DNA from: an uncultured Opitutia bacterium
GTDB lineage: Bacteria > Verrucomicrobiota > Verrucomicrobiia > Opitutales > Opitutaceae
DNA: 36,663 bases
Assembly: GCA_903873805.1 (NCBI GenBank)
Contig: CAIQQB010000174.1
Span: forward strand, 1 to 36,663
Direction of reading: 5' to 3'
Shown: positions 15,531 to 26,103 of the stretch, in pieces
Position numbering within the stretch: the stretch's first letter is position 1
How the letters are laid out: each line of letters opens with the position of its first letter
Translations under genes and position numbers: made by a program
Notes under the pieces: generated by a model
What the model saw: only the letters and a program-made list of their open reading frames with translations
The model's database searches: none
What the model was told of the DNA's origin: nothing

Positions 15531-15598
15531 CCCGGCGCGGGAGAGCCGGGATGCGGCCCAGTCCTTTCCGCAATCCCGCCACTCCCGAGGCGGCCTAC
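15527..15598. repeat. REPIN-like hairpin pair, GTAG...CTAC
   Basis: GTAG (15527-15530) is followed directly by CCCGGC/GCCGGG (15531-15536, 15545-15550; 8-base loop). The partner CCGCC/GGCGG (15576-15580, 15589-15593; 8-base loop) is followed after one base by CTAC (15595-15598). The outer tetranucleotides are in inverted orientation. Confidence 0.55.
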
Positions 15599-15668
15599 CA
15601 GATTAACGGCGTCCTCCCGGCCATTATTTCCGTGCCTGTCGCACATTTCGCAGACAACGTCAGCCGTC

Positions 15669-15995
15669 ATGATCAAAGGCCAGAAGGTCGTCTGCATCGA
15701 CGACACGTTTTCCGATCTCATCCGGGCGATTTACAAGCAGCTCCCGGTCAAGGGTGCGACGTACACCATCCGCGAGGTCTTTCTGGGGCGCGAAAAGATC
15801 GTGAAGGGTGGTGACACCGCGACGGTTGGCCTGCTGCTGGTCGAGCTCACCAACCCGCCCGATCCGTTCCACCAGGGTTTACAGGAGCTCGGATTCTCCT
15901 CGGAACGCTTTGCGCCGTTGGAGGAGCTGCCCCCTGAGGAAATCGAGGAAACGGTCGGTGCTGGAGACGATCACGCCGATTACTGGAAAAATTAA
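15669..15995 (+). CDS. Small conserved protein of unknown function
   Basis: A 108-residue acidic, soluble protein without signal or membrane segment. The N-terminus (KVVCIDDTFSDLIRAIYKQLPVKGATYTIREVFLG) looks like the small beta-barrel proteins often seen as orphan genes and in phages, with a KGxTYTIRE strand. The C-terminus is strongly acidic (LPPEEIEETVGAGDDHADYW). I do not recognise a named family. It stands alone between a hairpin pair and the feo promoter. Confidence 0.65.
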   Translation: MIKGQKVVCIDDTFSDLIRAIYKQLPVKGATYTIREVFLGREKIVKGGDTATVGLLLVELTNPPDPFHQGLQELGFSSERFAPLEELPPEEIEETVGAGDDHADYWKN

Positions 15996-16085
15996 GGCTT
16001 AGCACCCGGCCATACTGTTCCGATATACCTTAATATTAGTATGATATGGATAAGTCAGGGCCCTGGTAAGGAGCCATCAAAGCAT

Positions 16086-16110
16086 TTGACATTGAAACTG
16101 AGTCTCAGTC
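16086..16110 (+). promoter_or_regulatory. feo promoter with Fur-box-like palindrome
   Basis: A TTGACA -35 hexamer (16086-16091) is followed at 17 bases by TCATAT (weak -10). The spacer holds TGAAACT-G-AGTCTCA (16093-16107), a 7-1-7 inverted repeat with the TGA...TCA ends of Fur boxes; inside it ACTGAGTCTCAGT is a perfect palindrome. It lies 29 bases before the first feoA start. Iron repression by a Fur-type regulator is inferred from the motif and the downstream genes. Confidence 0.6.
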
Positions 16111-16138
16111 ATATTTGGCCCCCAATCGTTGGAGTCAC

Positions 16139-16399
16139 ATGCCAAAATCCAGCCAACATCAACCGGTCCAGGTGCCGCTCTCCGAATTGCCGGTGGGCTC
16201 CGCCGGGCGGGTGCGCGCCCTCACCGGCGAGGCCGAGGTCTGCCAGCGGCTGCGCGAAATGGGTTTCTGCGAGTCCGCCGTCATTCAGAAGATTTCCGGC
16301 CAGCACACGCTCGTCTGCCAGCTCTGCGGCACCCGTATCGCGCTCAGCGAACGCGCCGCCCAGCACATCGTGGTCGAACTGATCCGCGGCGGCAGCTGA
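16139..16399 (+). CDS. feoA: FeoA, first copy (with CxxC)
   Basis: An 86-residue FeoA-type SH3-like cytoplasmic protein that supports FeoB in ferrous iron uptake. LSELPVGSAGRVRAL (14-28), RLREMGFCES (38-46) and ALSERAAQHIVV (68-79) are the family blocks. It carries Cys35, Cys44 and a CQLC pair (Cys60, Cys63) absent from most FeoA proteins and from the second copy, which could bind metal or a cofactor. GGAG at 16131-16134 supports ATG 16139. It is the first gene of the operon, 18 bases before the second feoA. Confidence 0.88.
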   Translation: MPKSSQHQPVQVPLSELPVGSAGRVRALTGEAEVCQRLREMGFCESAVIQKISGQHTLVCQLCGTRIALSERAAQHIVVELIRGGS

Positions 16400-16417
16400 G
16401 CCCGCCCAGCCTCCGCA

Positions 16418-16663
16418 ATGTCCGCCCCGGTCAAATTGTCGGAGCTCGCCGTCGGTGCCCGCGCCGTGGTACGCGAAATGCCCGCCAGCGGCTCCGCGTT
16501 CCTCCGCCTCCGCGAAATGGGCGTGCTGCCGGGCACCCCGGTGACCCTCGTACGCACCGCGCCCCTCGGCGACCCGATCGAAATCAAGGTCCGCGGCTAC
16601 AGCCTCACCCTCCGCAAAAGCGAAGCCGCTGAAATCGCCGTCGAACCGGCGATTTCAGAATGA
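16418..16663 (+). CDS. feoA: FeoA, second copy
   Basis: An 81-residue FeoA domain protein: KLSELAVGARAVVREM (6-21), FLRLREMGVLPGTPVTLVRTAPLGDP (28-53) and EIKVRGYSLTLRKSEA (55-70), the normal FeoA core. It has no cysteines, unlike the first copy. Two feoA genes before feoB are common in several anaerobe-rich phyla. The stop codon TGA (16661-16663) lies inside the left arm of the inverted-arm element, so the last residues may have been set by that element. Confidence 0.9.
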   Translation: MSAPVKLSELAVGARAVVREMPASGSAFLRLREMGVLPGTPVTLVRTAPLGDPIEIKVRGYSLTLRKSEAAEIAVEPAISE

Positions 16664-16800
16664 CCAATGTCCAATGAGAGGGCACCTGTTTACTCGCCAT
16701 GACTTGCCGGTCCTGGGTTGTTCGCGGGGCAGATTGATGACCGTCGCCAACCGAGTCCCGCCCTCCGCCATTGGTCATTGGTCATTAGTCATTGGTCATT
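16659..16800. repeat. Inverted-arm spacer element C
   Basis: Left arm 16659-16676 reads AATGACCAATGTCCAATG. The right arm 16769-16800 has three copies of its complement CATTGGTCATT, starting at 16769, 16776 and 16790, the first two overlapping. The 92-base spacer is ordinary GC-rich sequence. The element lies between feoA2 and feoB inside the operon. Confidence 0.75.
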
Positions 16801-16819
16801 CAGCCGCAACACGCGGCTG
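16801..16819. repeat. 7-bp hairpin before feoB
   Basis: CAGCCGC (16801-16807) and GCGGCTG (16813-16819) form a perfect stem with a 5-base loop, directly after element C and 5 bases before the feoB start at 16825. It could limit ribosome access to feoB or be part of the inserted element. Confidence 0.4.
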
Positions 16820-16824
16820 ACCCC

Positions 16825-18957
16825 ATGCCCCTCCCGCCGCATCTCCAGCCGTCCGCGCCGCCCGCCCCCGACCGGCGTCAGCCCGTCTACGCGCTCGTCG
16901 GCAATCCCAACTGCGGCAAAAGCACGCTGTTTAACGCCCTCACCGGTTTGAAACAGAAAATCGGCAACTACCCCGGCGTCACCGTCGAGAAAAAGACCGG
17001 CACCGCCTGGTCGCAGCACGGCCAGCCGCTCACCGTCATCGACCTGCCCGGCGCCTACTCGCTCGCCGCCCGCTCGCCGGATGAGGCCGTTCTCCGCGAC
17101 GTGCTGCTCGGCCGCCGCACCGACACGCCGATGCCCGACCGCATCATCTGCATCGCCGATTCCACCAACCTCGAACGCAACCTCTACATCGTCCATCAGA
17201 TCCTCGACCTCGGCCGCCCGGTCATCCTCGTGCTGAACATGATGGATCTCGCGGCCCAGGCCGGACTGGACATCCGCGTCGCCCGGCTTTCCGAGGCGCT
17301 CGGCATTCCGGTCATTCCTTGCGAAGCCACCAATGGCCGCGGCCTCGTCGAGCTCAAGCTCGCCATGAGCCGGCCCGATCTCCCGCTGCCCCGCCACTCC
17401 TGGTCCATCCCCGCGCCGATCGCCGCCGCCGTTTCGGAACTGCAGGCCTCGCTGGTCGAAAACGACCGGCGCGCCCCGCTCATCGCCCGCGCCGAGGCGC
17501 TTCTGCTGCTCACCGACCAGGACACCGTCCGCGTTGCCGGCTCTACCACACTGAGCCCGCGCACCCTGGAAATCTTTCAGTCCTGGCAGAAACGCTGGGG
17601 CACCAGCGGCACCGACTGGGCCGGCAGCCTCGTCCAGTCGCGCTACGACGCCATCACCGGACTCACCGCCAACGTCGTCCGCCAGGCCACCGCCCCCGCC
17701 GGTCCGAATACCAGCGACCGGATCGACGCCGTCGTAACGCATCCCGTCTGGGGCTGGCTGGTGCTGGGCGCCGTGATGACCGCGCTGTTTGTGAGCATCT
17801 TCACGCTGGCCCAAGCCCCGATGGACTGGATTGGCAACCATGCCTCGCTGCTGGCGGACGCCGTGAAGCACCGGATGGCTCCCGGCGACCTGCGCGATCT
17901 CATCACCGATGGCGCCATCGGAGGCGTCGGTAGCGTGATAACCTTCCTGCCGCAGATTCTGATTCTCTTTTTCTTCATCGGCCTGCTCGAGAGCACCGGC
18001 TACATGGCGCGGGCGGCGTTCATCATGGACCGGCTGATGAGCCGCGTCGGCCTCAACGGCAAATCCTTCATCCCGATGCTCAGCTCGTATGCCTGCGCCA
18101 TCCCCGGCATCATGGCCACGCGCACCATCGAGGATCCGAAGGACCGCCTCGTGACGATTCTCGTCGCTCCGCTGATGAGCTGCTCGGCCCGGCTGCCCGT
18201 TTACCTGCTGATGATCGCCGCCCTCATGCCGGGCAACCAGGTGCCGGTGCCGGCGAAGGTCGGCCTGATGCTGCTGATGTACGCGCTCGGCACCCTCGGC
18301 GCGTTCGGGTTTGCCTGGCTGTTCAAGCGCACGCTGCTCAAGGGCGAGCCGCCCCTCATGATCATGGAGCTGCCGCCGTACCGGTTGCCGCGCCTCCGCG
18401 ACGTGCTGCAGCAGATGGGTGGCCGGGCTTGGATCTTTCTCCGCCGCGCCGGCACGTTCATCCTCGGCATCTCCATCGTGCTCTGGTTTCTCGCGGCCTA
18501 TCCCAAGGCGTCCGCCGGCGCGAACCCGGCGCAGCAGCTGGCGCAGAGCTTCGCCGGCCGCGCGGGCCATGCGCTGGAGCCGGTGATCAAGCCGCTCGGC
18601 TTCGACTGGCAGATCGGCATCGGGCTCATCAGCTCGTTCGCCGCCCGCGAAGTGTTCGTGTCTACCATGGGCGTCGTGTTCAATGCCAGCGCGGACGACA
18701 AGGAGAACACGGCCCCGCTGCAGCAAGCCATGGGGAAAGCGCGGTGGCCAGACGGACGCGCGCTCTTCACGCCGCTGGCGTGTTTTTCTTTGATGATCTT
18801 TTACGTCTTTGCCATGCAGTGCATGAGCACCATCGCCGTGGTGAAGCGCGAAACCAACAGCTGGAAATGGCCCATCTTCCAGACTGTCTACATGACCGGC
18901 ACGGCCTGGATGCTGTCGTTCATCGTCTACCAGACCGGCTCCGCCCTGGGCTTCTGA
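16825..18957 (+). CDS. feoB: Ferrous iron transporter FeoB
   Basis: A 710-residue inner-membrane ferrous iron transporter with an N-terminal G domain: G1 GNPNCGKS (26-33), G2 GVTVE (51-55), G3 DLPG (73-76) and G4 NMMD (138-141). A helical linker domain follows, then the membrane part with two gate regions (near MARAAFIMDRLMSR and SCSARLPVYLLMI) and the late AAREVFVSTMGVVF block. All key residues look intact and length is normal. ATG 16825 follows the spacer element; an upstream in-frame start would read through the repeat. It works with the two FeoA proteins. Confidence 0.97.
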   Translation: MPLPPHLQPSAPPAPDRRQPVYALVGNPNCGKSTLFNALTGLKQKIGNYPGVTVEKKTGTAWSQHGQPLTVIDLPGAYSLAARSPDEAVLRDVLLGRRTDTPMPDRIICIADSTNLERNLYIVHQILDLGRPVILVLNMMDLAAQAGLDIRVARLSEALGIPVIPCEATNGRGLVELKLAMSRPDLPLPRHSWSIPAPIAAAVSELQASLVENDRRAPLIARAEALLLLTDQDTVRVAGSTTLSPRTLEIFQSWQKRWGTSGTDWAGSLVQSRYDAITGLTANVVRQATAPAGPNTSDRIDAVVTHPVWGWLVLGAVMTALFVSIFTLAQAPMDWIGNHASLLADAVKHRMAPGDLRDLITDGAIGGVGSVITFLPQILILFFFIGLLESTGYMARAAFIMDRLMSRVGLNGKSFIPMLSSYACAIPGIMATRTIEDPKDRLVTILVAPLMSCSARLPVYLLMIAALMPGNQVPVPAKVGLMLLMYALGTLGAFGFAWLFKRTLLKGEPPLMIMELPPYRLPRLRDVLQQMGGRAWIFLRRAGTFILGISIVLWFLAAYPKASAGANPAQQLAQSFAGRAGHALEPVIKPLGFDWQIGIGLISSFAAREVFVSTMGVVFNASADDKENTAPLQQAMGKARWPDGRALFTPLACFSLMIFYVFAMQCMSTIAVVKRETNSWKWPIFQTVYMTGTAWMLSFIVYQTGSALGF

Positions 18958-18962
18958 TTTTC

Positions 18963-19039
18963 GACCGCGAACTCCGCGAATAAAAGCCCCCACCGCCCTC
19001 GCCTCTTCAGCTTTCGTGAGTTTCCTTTGTTTCGTGGTC
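18963..19039. repeat. Inverted-arm spacer element D
   Basis: Left arm 18963-18980 (GACCGCGAACTCCGCGAA) holds two CGCGAA words. Right arm 19013-19039, inverted, reads GACCACGAA, then a variant stretch, then ACTCACGAA. The element fills the gap between feoB and the Cys-rich gene. Pairing is imperfect but the word order matches. Confidence 0.5.
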
Positions 19040-19046
19040 AACCCTC

Positions 19047-19202
19047 ATGTCGCCTGAACTCCAAACCGTCGTCGCCCTTGTGCTCGTCGCTCTGGCGGCG
19101 GGCTGGCTGGTGCGCCGGGCCCTGGCCAAGCGCAAAAAACCGGGTTGCGGCAGCGACTGTGGCTGCGCGGCCGAGAAGTTTAAGTCGTCGTTAAAACAAT
19201 AA
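19047..19202 (+). CDS. FeoB-associated Cys-rich membrane protein
   Basis: A 51-residue protein, too short for most gene callers. One membrane helix spans about 6-22 (QTVVALVLVALAAGWLV), a basic stretch RRALAKRKK follows, then the cysteine cluster CGSDCGC (34-40). This is the pattern of the FeoB-associated Cys-rich membrane protein family, which is encoded after feoB in many bacteria. It is thought to assist FeoB; the cysteines probably contact iron on the cytoplasmic side. Its place right after feoB on the same strand supports the call. Confidence 0.85.
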   Translation: MSPELQTVVALVLVALAAGWLVRRALAKRKKPGCGSDCGCAAEKFKSSLKQ

Positions 19203-19232
19203 GTTATGAGACCGGAGAGGTTTTCGACTTGC

Positions 19233-19248
19233 CATTCGTTGATATGTC
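19233..19248. promoter_or_regulatory. Short inverted repeat before secreted protein gene
   Basis: CGTTGA-TATG-TCAACG is a perfect 6-bp inverted repeat 22 bases before the ATG at 19271. It may be an operator or a small hairpin; no known motif was recognised. Confidence 0.35.
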
Positions 19249-19270
19249 AACGATCGATTATGTCGCTAAC

Positions 19271-19564
19271 ATGAAAACCAACCTCCTCCACCGCTGCCTG
19301 TTTTCCGCCGCGCTCCTGGGCGCAGGCGTTGCCCCGGCCTTCGCGACCGACGAAACCTCCGCCCCCATCGGTGCGAGCGAGCACTTTGAGCATGCGCTGC
19401 CCGCGCTGGGCGCGGTGACGGAGCTGAGCCTTCGCATCAACTACGACTTCAAGCTCGCCGACCGCCGCATCAACACCGACGTGAACAAATTCGCCCACCG
19501 TTTCATCCCCATCGGCGAGGTGAGCGTGACCCACAAGGACATCCGCTGGACCCTCCGGTTCTGA
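19271..19564 (+). CDS. Small secreted protein, unknown
   Basis: A 97-residue protein with a clear signal peptide (MKTNLLHRCLFSAALLGAGV, cleavage near AFA-TD at residue 25). The mature part of about 70 residues has LSLRINYDFKLADRRINTDVNKFAH and a C-terminal WTLRF. It has no cysteines or metal-binding cluster. I do not recognise a family. It lies 68 bases after the FeoB-associated gene, before a strong terminator, so it may be the last gene of the feo transcript or have its own promoter. A periplasmic role linked to iron is only a guess from position. Confidence 0.6.
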   Translation: MKTNLLHRCLFSAALLGAGVAPAFATDETSAPIGASEHFEHALPALGAVTELSLRINYDFKLADRRINTDVNKFAHRFIPIGEVSVTHKDIRWTLRF

Positions 19565-19591
19565 GCCCCGGCCAACGCCCTTGGATCACCC

Positions 19592-19624
19592 GCGCGGGCC
19601 GTCACCAGACGCCCGCGCTTTTTT
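19592..19624 (+). terminator. Intrinsic terminator
   Basis: GCGCGGGC (19592-19599) and GCCCGCGC (19611-19618) form a perfect 8-bp stem with an 11-base loop, followed by six T (19619-19624). It lies 28 bases after the small secreted protein gene and ends the feo-side transcript. Confidence 0.85.
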
Positions 19625-19701
19625 CGCGGGCCTGGTCGGAGTGGCCATGGAGCGCGTTCATCGTACTGCAGAAGAAACGATGCCGGTTCCTCCGGCCGCC
19701 G

Positions 19702-19751
19702 CGCGCACCACACGTGCGCGGTGCAAGGCCTCACGCGATCTGAGGCCCTAC
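19702..19751. repeat. Hairpin pair ending in CTAC (REP-like)
   Basis: CGCGCAC/GTGCGCG (19702-19708, 19714-19720; 5-base loop) is followed by GGCCTCA/TGAGGCC (19727-19733, 19741-19747), then CTAC (19748-19751). The second hairpin shares its stem and foot with the one at 35233-35257. No GTAG is present on the left side. It lies downstream of gltD on the opposite face of the gap. Confidence 0.5.
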
Positions 19752-19776
19752 CGCCGAAGATCAGGCCGCCGGTCGC

Positions 19777-21270
<1,494 letters not shown>

Positions 21271-21332
21271 GGGTGTGGTGAAGTTGGATTATATGCTCAC
21301 GACTCGCTGCTCGATGCGCGCTGCTTGCCGGG

Positions 21333-24300
21333 TTAGTTGCCGCCGACGCGGGAGAGGTCGCGGGCGTTTTCCTCGAAGGCGGCCATGACGGCCTCGTCGC
21401 CGGTCAGGCCCTGGCCCTGCGCCCGCTCGATGCAGGCGAGCATGCGCTTGTAGTCCTTCGGCATGATCTTGACGAACTTCGGCACCGTGCGGTCCCACGC
21501 CGCGAGCAGCTCGCGCGCGCGGATGCTGCCGGTGTAGGTGAGGTGGTTTTCGACCAGCTGGCGCACGGCCGCGATCTCGGCCGCCTGCTCCAGCTTCTCG
21601 ATGCCGACCATCTGGGTGTTGACCCGCTGGGCGAAGTCGCCGGTTTCGTCGAGCACGTAGGCGACGCCGCCGGACATGCCGGCGCCGAAGTTGCGGCCGG
21701 CGCGGCCGAGCACGACGACGCGGCCGCCGGTCATGTATTCGCAGCCGTTGTCGCCGATGCCCTCGACCACGGTATCCACGCCGCTGTTACGGACGCCGAA
21801 GCGCTCGCCGGCCATGCCGCGGAGATAGACCTCGCCGGCGGTCGCGCCATAGAGGGCGACGTTGCCGATGATCATGTTCTCCTCGGCCCGGTAGGTGGCG
21901 GCTGGTGACGGGTAAATGATGATCTTGCCGCCGGAGAGGCCCTTGCCGACGTAGTCGTTGGCATCGCCCTCGATCGAGAACGTCATCCCGCGCGTCATGA
22001 ACGCGCCAAAGCTCTGGCCGGCCGAGCCCTTGAAGTGGATGCGGATGGTGTCGGCCGGCAGCCCCTTGGCGCCGTGCTTCTTGGTCACCTCGTAGCTGGT
22101 GATGGTGCCGGTGACGCGGTTGACGTTGCGAATCGGCATCTCGGCGACGACCTTCTCGCCGCGCTCGATGGCGGGGGCGCAAATCCCGAGCAGCGTGGTG
22201 ACGTCGAGGGACCGATCGATACCGTGGTCCTGCTTGATGGAGCAGAAACGGCCGACCTCGGGCCCGACCTCGGGCTGGTAGAGGATGTTGCTGAAATCGA
22301 GCCCCTTGGCCTTCCAGTGGTCGACCGCCTGCTTGGGCTCGAGGCAGCCAACCTGGCCGACCATCTCCTCGACCGTGCGGAAACCGAGCTGCGCCATGAG
22401 CTCGCGGACCTCCTCGGCGATGAACCGCATGAAGTTGACGACGTGCTCGGGCTTGCCGGCGAACTTGGCGCGGAGCCGCGGATCCTGGGTGGCGACGCCG
22501 GCGGGACAGGTGTTGAGATGGCAGACGCGCATCATGATGCAGCCCGTCGCGACGAGCGGCGCGGTGGCGAAGCCAAACTCCTCGGCCCCGAGCAGGGCGG
22601 CCATGACGACGTCGCGGCCGGTCTTGAGCTGGCCATCGGTCTCGACGGCGATGCGCGAGCGGAGATTGTTGAGCACGAGGGTCTGGTGGGTCTCCGCGAG
22701 GCCGAGCTCCCACGGGAGGCCGGCGTGCTGGGTGGAGGTTTGCGGGGACGCGCCCGTGCCGCCGTCGTAGCCACTGATGAGGACGACGTCGGCGTGCGCC
22801 TTGGCGACGCCGGCGGCGATGGTGCCGACACCGACCTCGGAGACGAGCTTCACGCTCACGCGCGCGTGGCGGTTGCCGTTCTTCAGGTCGTGGATGAGCT
22901 CGGCGAGATCCTCGATCGAGTAGATGTCGTGGTGCGGCGGCGGGGAAATGAGGCCGACGCCCGCGGTGGTGTGGCGGGTCTTGGCGACCCACGGATAGAC
23001 CTTGGTGCCCGGGAGCTGCCCGCCCTCGCCGGGCTTGGCGCCCTGGGCCATCTTGATCTGGAGCTCCTTCGCGCTGACGAGGTATTCGCTGGTGACGCCG
23101 AACCGGCCGGACGCAACCTGCTTGATCGCGGAATTCTTGGAGTCGCCGTTGGCCATCGGGACGAAGCGGGCCGGATCCTCGCCGCCCTCGCCGGTGTTGG
23201 ACTTGCCGCCGATGCGGTTCATGGCGATCGCGAGCGTCTCGTGGGCCTCGCTGGAGATGGAGCCGTAGGACATCGCGCCCGTCTTGAAGCGCTTCATGAT
23301 GGCCTCGACGGATTCGACCTCGGCGAGCGGGATGGCGGTGGCCGGCTTGAACTCGAGCAGGCTGCGCAGCGTGCAGTGCTGCCGCCCCTGGTCGTTGACC
23401 AGCTTGGAATACTCCTTGAACGCGGCGTAGCTGCCGGTGCGCGTGGCCTTCTGCAGCCGGTGGATCGACTCCGGGGTGAACAGGTGCGCCTCGCCCTCGG
23501 AACGCCACTGGTAAATTCCGCCGACGGGCAGGCCGTGGCCGTCCACCTGGCGGTCCGGATAGGCGGCATGGTGCCGCGCGAGCACCTCCTGCGCGATGAC
23601 GTCGAGCCCGACGCCGCCGACGCGGGAGGCGGTCCAGGTGAAGTAATGGTCGATCACGTCCTGCCGCACGCCCAGCGCCTCAAACACCTGGGCGCCGCGG
23701 TAGCTCTGGATGGCGGAGATGCCCATCTTGGACATGACCTTGATGACGCCCTTGGAGGCGGCCTTGACGAAGTTCTTGCAGGCCGTCTTGTGGTCGACGT
23801 TCACCAGCAGGCTCTCGCGGATCATGTCGTCGATCGACTCGAACGCGACGTAGGGGTTGATGGCGCTGACGCCGTAGCCGATAAGGAGCGAGAAGTGGTG
23901 CACCTCGCGGGCCTCGCCGGTCTCGAGCACGAGGCTGGAGCGCGTGCGCAAACCCTCCCGGATGAGATAGTGGTGGAGTCCGGCGACCGCCAGCAGCGCC
24001 GGGATCGGGGCAAACTCGGCGTTCACGCCGCGGTCGCTGAGGATGAGCACATTGACCTCTTCCTCTGCGATGAGCTTGCGCGCCTGGGCGCAGAGCTCCT
24101 CCATGGCCTTGGCGAGACCCTTCTCGCCGCGGGCGACGCGGAAAACGATCGGCAGGGTGGCGACCTTGAGGCCGGCCAGGTCGAGGTGGCGGATCTTGGC
24201 GAACTCTTCGTTGGTGAGCACGGGCCACTTGATCTCGACGCGGCGGCAGGCGGTCGGGCCGGGATGCAGGAGGTTGCCCTCGGAACCGAGACGGGTTTCG

Positions 24301-25967
24301 GCGGACGTGATGATCTCCTCGCGGATGCAGTCAATCGGCGGGTTCGTGACCTGCGCGAACAGCTGCTTGAAATAGTCGTAGAGCAGGCGCGGCTTGTTGG
24401 AGAGCACGGCCAACGCGGAGTCGTTGCCCATCGAGCCGATGGCCTCAACGCCGTCGCGGGCCATCGGGGCGAGGATGATGCGTTCGTCCTCGCTCGTGTA
24501 GCCGAAGGCGATCTGGCGCTGCAGCAGCGTCCCATGGTCCGGCGGCGGCACGGCGGGCGCCGCGGGCAAGTCCTCGAGGTGCACCAGATACTCGTTGAGC
24601 CACTCGCGGTAGGGGCGCTCCGACGCAAAATGCCGCTTGATCTCCTCGTCACCGATGATGCGGCCCTGCTTCGTGTCCACCAGAAACATACGGCCGGGCT
24701 GCAGGCGGCCCTTGCTGACAACGTCCTCCGGCGGGATGTCGAGCACCCCGGTTTCGGACGCCATGATCACCAGCCCGCCCTTGGTCACGCAGTAACGTGA
24801 CGGCCGCAGGCCGTTGCGGTCGAGAATGGCGCCGATCTGCACTCCGTCGGTGAACGCGATCGCGGCGGGACCATCCCACGGCTCCATCAGGCAGGCGTGG
24901 TATTCGTAAAACGCCCGGCGGGAGTCGTCCATGTTCAGGTCGCCGGACCAGGGCTCGGGAATCAGCATCATCACCGCGTGGGCGAGCGGGCGCCCGGCCA
25001 GCACGAGGAGCTCGAGCGTGTTGTCGAACATCGCCGAGTCGCTCCCGTTCGGGTTGATGATCGGGAGGATCTTCTTCATGTCCTCGCCGAACACCTCGGA
25101 CTCAAACAGCGCCTCGCGGGCGTGCATCCAGTTGATGTTGCCGCGAAGGGTGTTGATTTCGCCGTTGTGCGCGACGTAGCGGTAGGGATGGGCCCGGTCC
25201 CAGCTGGGGAACGTGTTGGTGCTGAATCGCGAATGCACCAGCGCCAGAGCCGTCGCCATCGCAGGATTCAGCAGGTCCGGAAAATACTTCTCCAGCTGGT
25301 CGGTCAACAGCATGCCCTTGTAGACGATGGTCTTGCAGGAAAGGCTGGCGACATACCACGATTCCGCGCCACCGAGGGTCGAGGTGCGGATCTCGCTGTA
25401 GCCGCGCTTGCGGATGAGGTAGAGCTTGCGCTCGAACGCCATCTCGTCCGGCAGGGCCGGGTTTCGGCCGATGAAGGCCTGGCGCATGAACGGCTCGGAC
25501 GCCTTGGCGGTTTCGCCGAGGGACGAGTTGTCAGTCGGGACCGTACGCCAGCCGAGGAAGGTCTGCCCCTCGGACTGCACAATCTGCTCAAACCGCTGCT
25601 CGAGCTTCCGGCGCACGGTCGCGTTCCGCGGCATGAATAACAGGCCACAGCCATATTCGCCGGCGGCCGGCAGCGTGATCCGGGCCTTCTTGCAAACTTC
25701 CTGGAAAAACGCATGGGGAATCTGGAGCAGCACCCCGGCTCCGTCGCCGGTGTTGGGCTCGGCTCCGGCCGCGCCCCGATGGTCGAGGTTGCGCAGAATC
25801 TGGAGACCCTGCTGCAGAATATGGTGCGACTGCCGGCCCTTCATGTCCACGACGAAGCCGACCCCGCAGGCGTCGTGCTCGAACCACGGGTCATACAGAC
25901 CCTGCTTGGCGGGCCGGCCGGGCTGGGCGGTCAGGGGGCGGTCGGAGGTGCTGGCTGGGCTGGACAT
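21333..25967 (-). CDS. gltB: Glutamate synthase large subunit
   Basis: A 1544-residue alpha subunit that makes two glutamates from glutamine and 2-oxoglutarate. The N-terminal glutaminase domain starts at Cys34 (HDACGVGF), so a 33-residue propeptide is expected to be removed. The central and FMN-binding domains follow (GTGASPQTS region), then the [3Fe-4S] cluster motif [12 protein letters not shown] (CX5CX4C) and the C-terminal GXGXG beta-helix domain. ATG 25967 is preferred to an upstream in-frame start because the propeptide length is then typical. It is encoded before gltD. Confidence 0.97.
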   Translation of the reverse strand: MSSPASTSDRPLTAQPGRPAKQGLYDPWFEHDACGVGFVVDMKGRQSHHILQQGLQILRNLDHRGAAGAEPNTGDGAGVLLQIPHAFFQEVCKKARITLPAAGEYGCGLLFMPRNATVRRKLEQRFEQIVQSEGQTFLGWRTVPTDNSSLGETAKASEPFMRQAFIGRNPALPDEMAFERKLYLIRKRGYSEIRTSTLGGAESWYVASLSCKTIVYKGMLLTDQLEKYFPDLLNPAMATALALVHSRFSTNTFPSWDRAHPYRYVAHNGEINTLRGNINWMHAREALFESEVFGEDMKKILPIINPNGSDSAMFDNTLELLVLAGRPLAHAVMMLIPEPWSGDLNMDDSRRAFYEYHACLMEPWDGPAAIAFTDGVQIGAILDRNGLRPSRYCVTKGGLVIMASETGVLDIPPEDVVSKGRLQPGRMFLVDTKQGRIIGDEEIKRHFASERPYREWLNEYLVHLEDLPAAPAVPPPDHGTLLQRQIAFGYTSEDERIILAPMARDGVEAIGSMGNDSALAVLSNKPRLLYDYFKQLFAQVTNPPIDCIREEIITSAETRLGSEGNLLHPGPTACRRVEIKWPVLTNEEFAKIRHLDLAGLKVATLPIVFRVARGEKGLAKAMEELCAQARKLIAEEEVNVLILSDRGVNAEFAPIPALLAVAGLHHYLIREGLRTRSSLVLETGEAREVHHFSLLIGYGVSAINPYVAFESIDDMIRESLLVNVDHKTACKNFVKAASKGVIKVMSKMGISAIQSYRGAQVFEALGVRQDVIDHYFTWTASRVGGVGLDVIAQEVLARHHAAYPDRQVDGHGLPVGGIYQWRSEGEAHLFTPESIHRLQKATRTGSYAAFKEYSKLVNDQGRQHCTLRSLLEFKPATAIPLAEVESVEAIMKRFKTGAMSYGSISSEAHETLAIAMNRIGGKSNTGEGGEDPARFVPMANGDSKNSAIKQVASGRFGVTSEYLVSAKELQIKMAQGAKPGEGGQLPGTKVYPWVAKTRHTTAGVGLISPPPHHDIYSIEDLAELIHDLKNGNRHARVSVKLVSEVGVGTIAAGVAKAHADVVLISGYDGGTGASPQTSTQHAGLPWELGLAETHQTLVLNNLRSRIAVETDGQLKTGRDVVMAALLGAEEFGFATAPLVATGCIMMRVCHLNTCPAGVATQDPRLRAKFAGKPEHVVNFMRFIAEEVRELMAQLGFRTVEEMVGQVGCLEPKQAVDHWKAKGLDFSNILYQPEVGPEVGRFCSIKQDHGIDRSLDVTTLLGICAPAIERGEKVVAEMPIRNVNRVTGTITSYEVTKKHGAKGLPADTIRIHFKGSAGQSFGAFMTRGMTFSIEGDANDYVGKGLSGGKIIIYPSPAATYRAEENMIIGNVALYGATAGEVYLRGMAGERFGVRNSGVDTVVEGIGDNGCEYMTGGRVVVLGRAGRNFGAGMSGGVAYVLDETGDFAQRVNTQMVGIEKLEQAAEIAAVRQLVENHLTYTGSIRARELLAAWDRTVPKFVKIMPKDYKRMLACIERAQGQGLTGDEAVMAAFEENARDLSRVGGN

Positions 25968-26037
25968 GGGAGGGACGGGCACGGCGTTTACCAAGGGTGG
26001 TGGATCGGGCGAGAGTCAGACGCGGAGGTTGATGCGC

Positions 26038-26073
26038 AAAAAAAGAGCCGGACGCTCGGAAACGAGAGCCGGC
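26038..26073 (-). terminator. Intrinsic terminator of the glutaredoxin gene
   Basis: Read on the minus strand: an outer GCCGG/CCGGC stem (26069-26073 with 26047-26051), an inner CTCG/CGAG stem with a GAAA-type tetraloop (26055-26066), and then a run of seven T (complement of A at 26038-26044). It ends the glutaredoxin transcript before gltB. Confidence 0.7.
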
Positions 26074-26103
26074 CCTGAAAAGGTTGGTAGCAGGGAGGCT
26101 CGC

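Noticed and set aside
16789-19041. 750-codon minus-strand open frame opposite feoB
   Set aside because: Antisense shadow rich in Arg, His and Gly, without any recognisable domain.
22035-24800. 921-codon open frame on the plus strand inside gltB
   Set aside because: Its composition (Leu/Gly/Asp/Val/Arg runs) is that of an antisense shadow; gltB on the other strand is complete and conserved.
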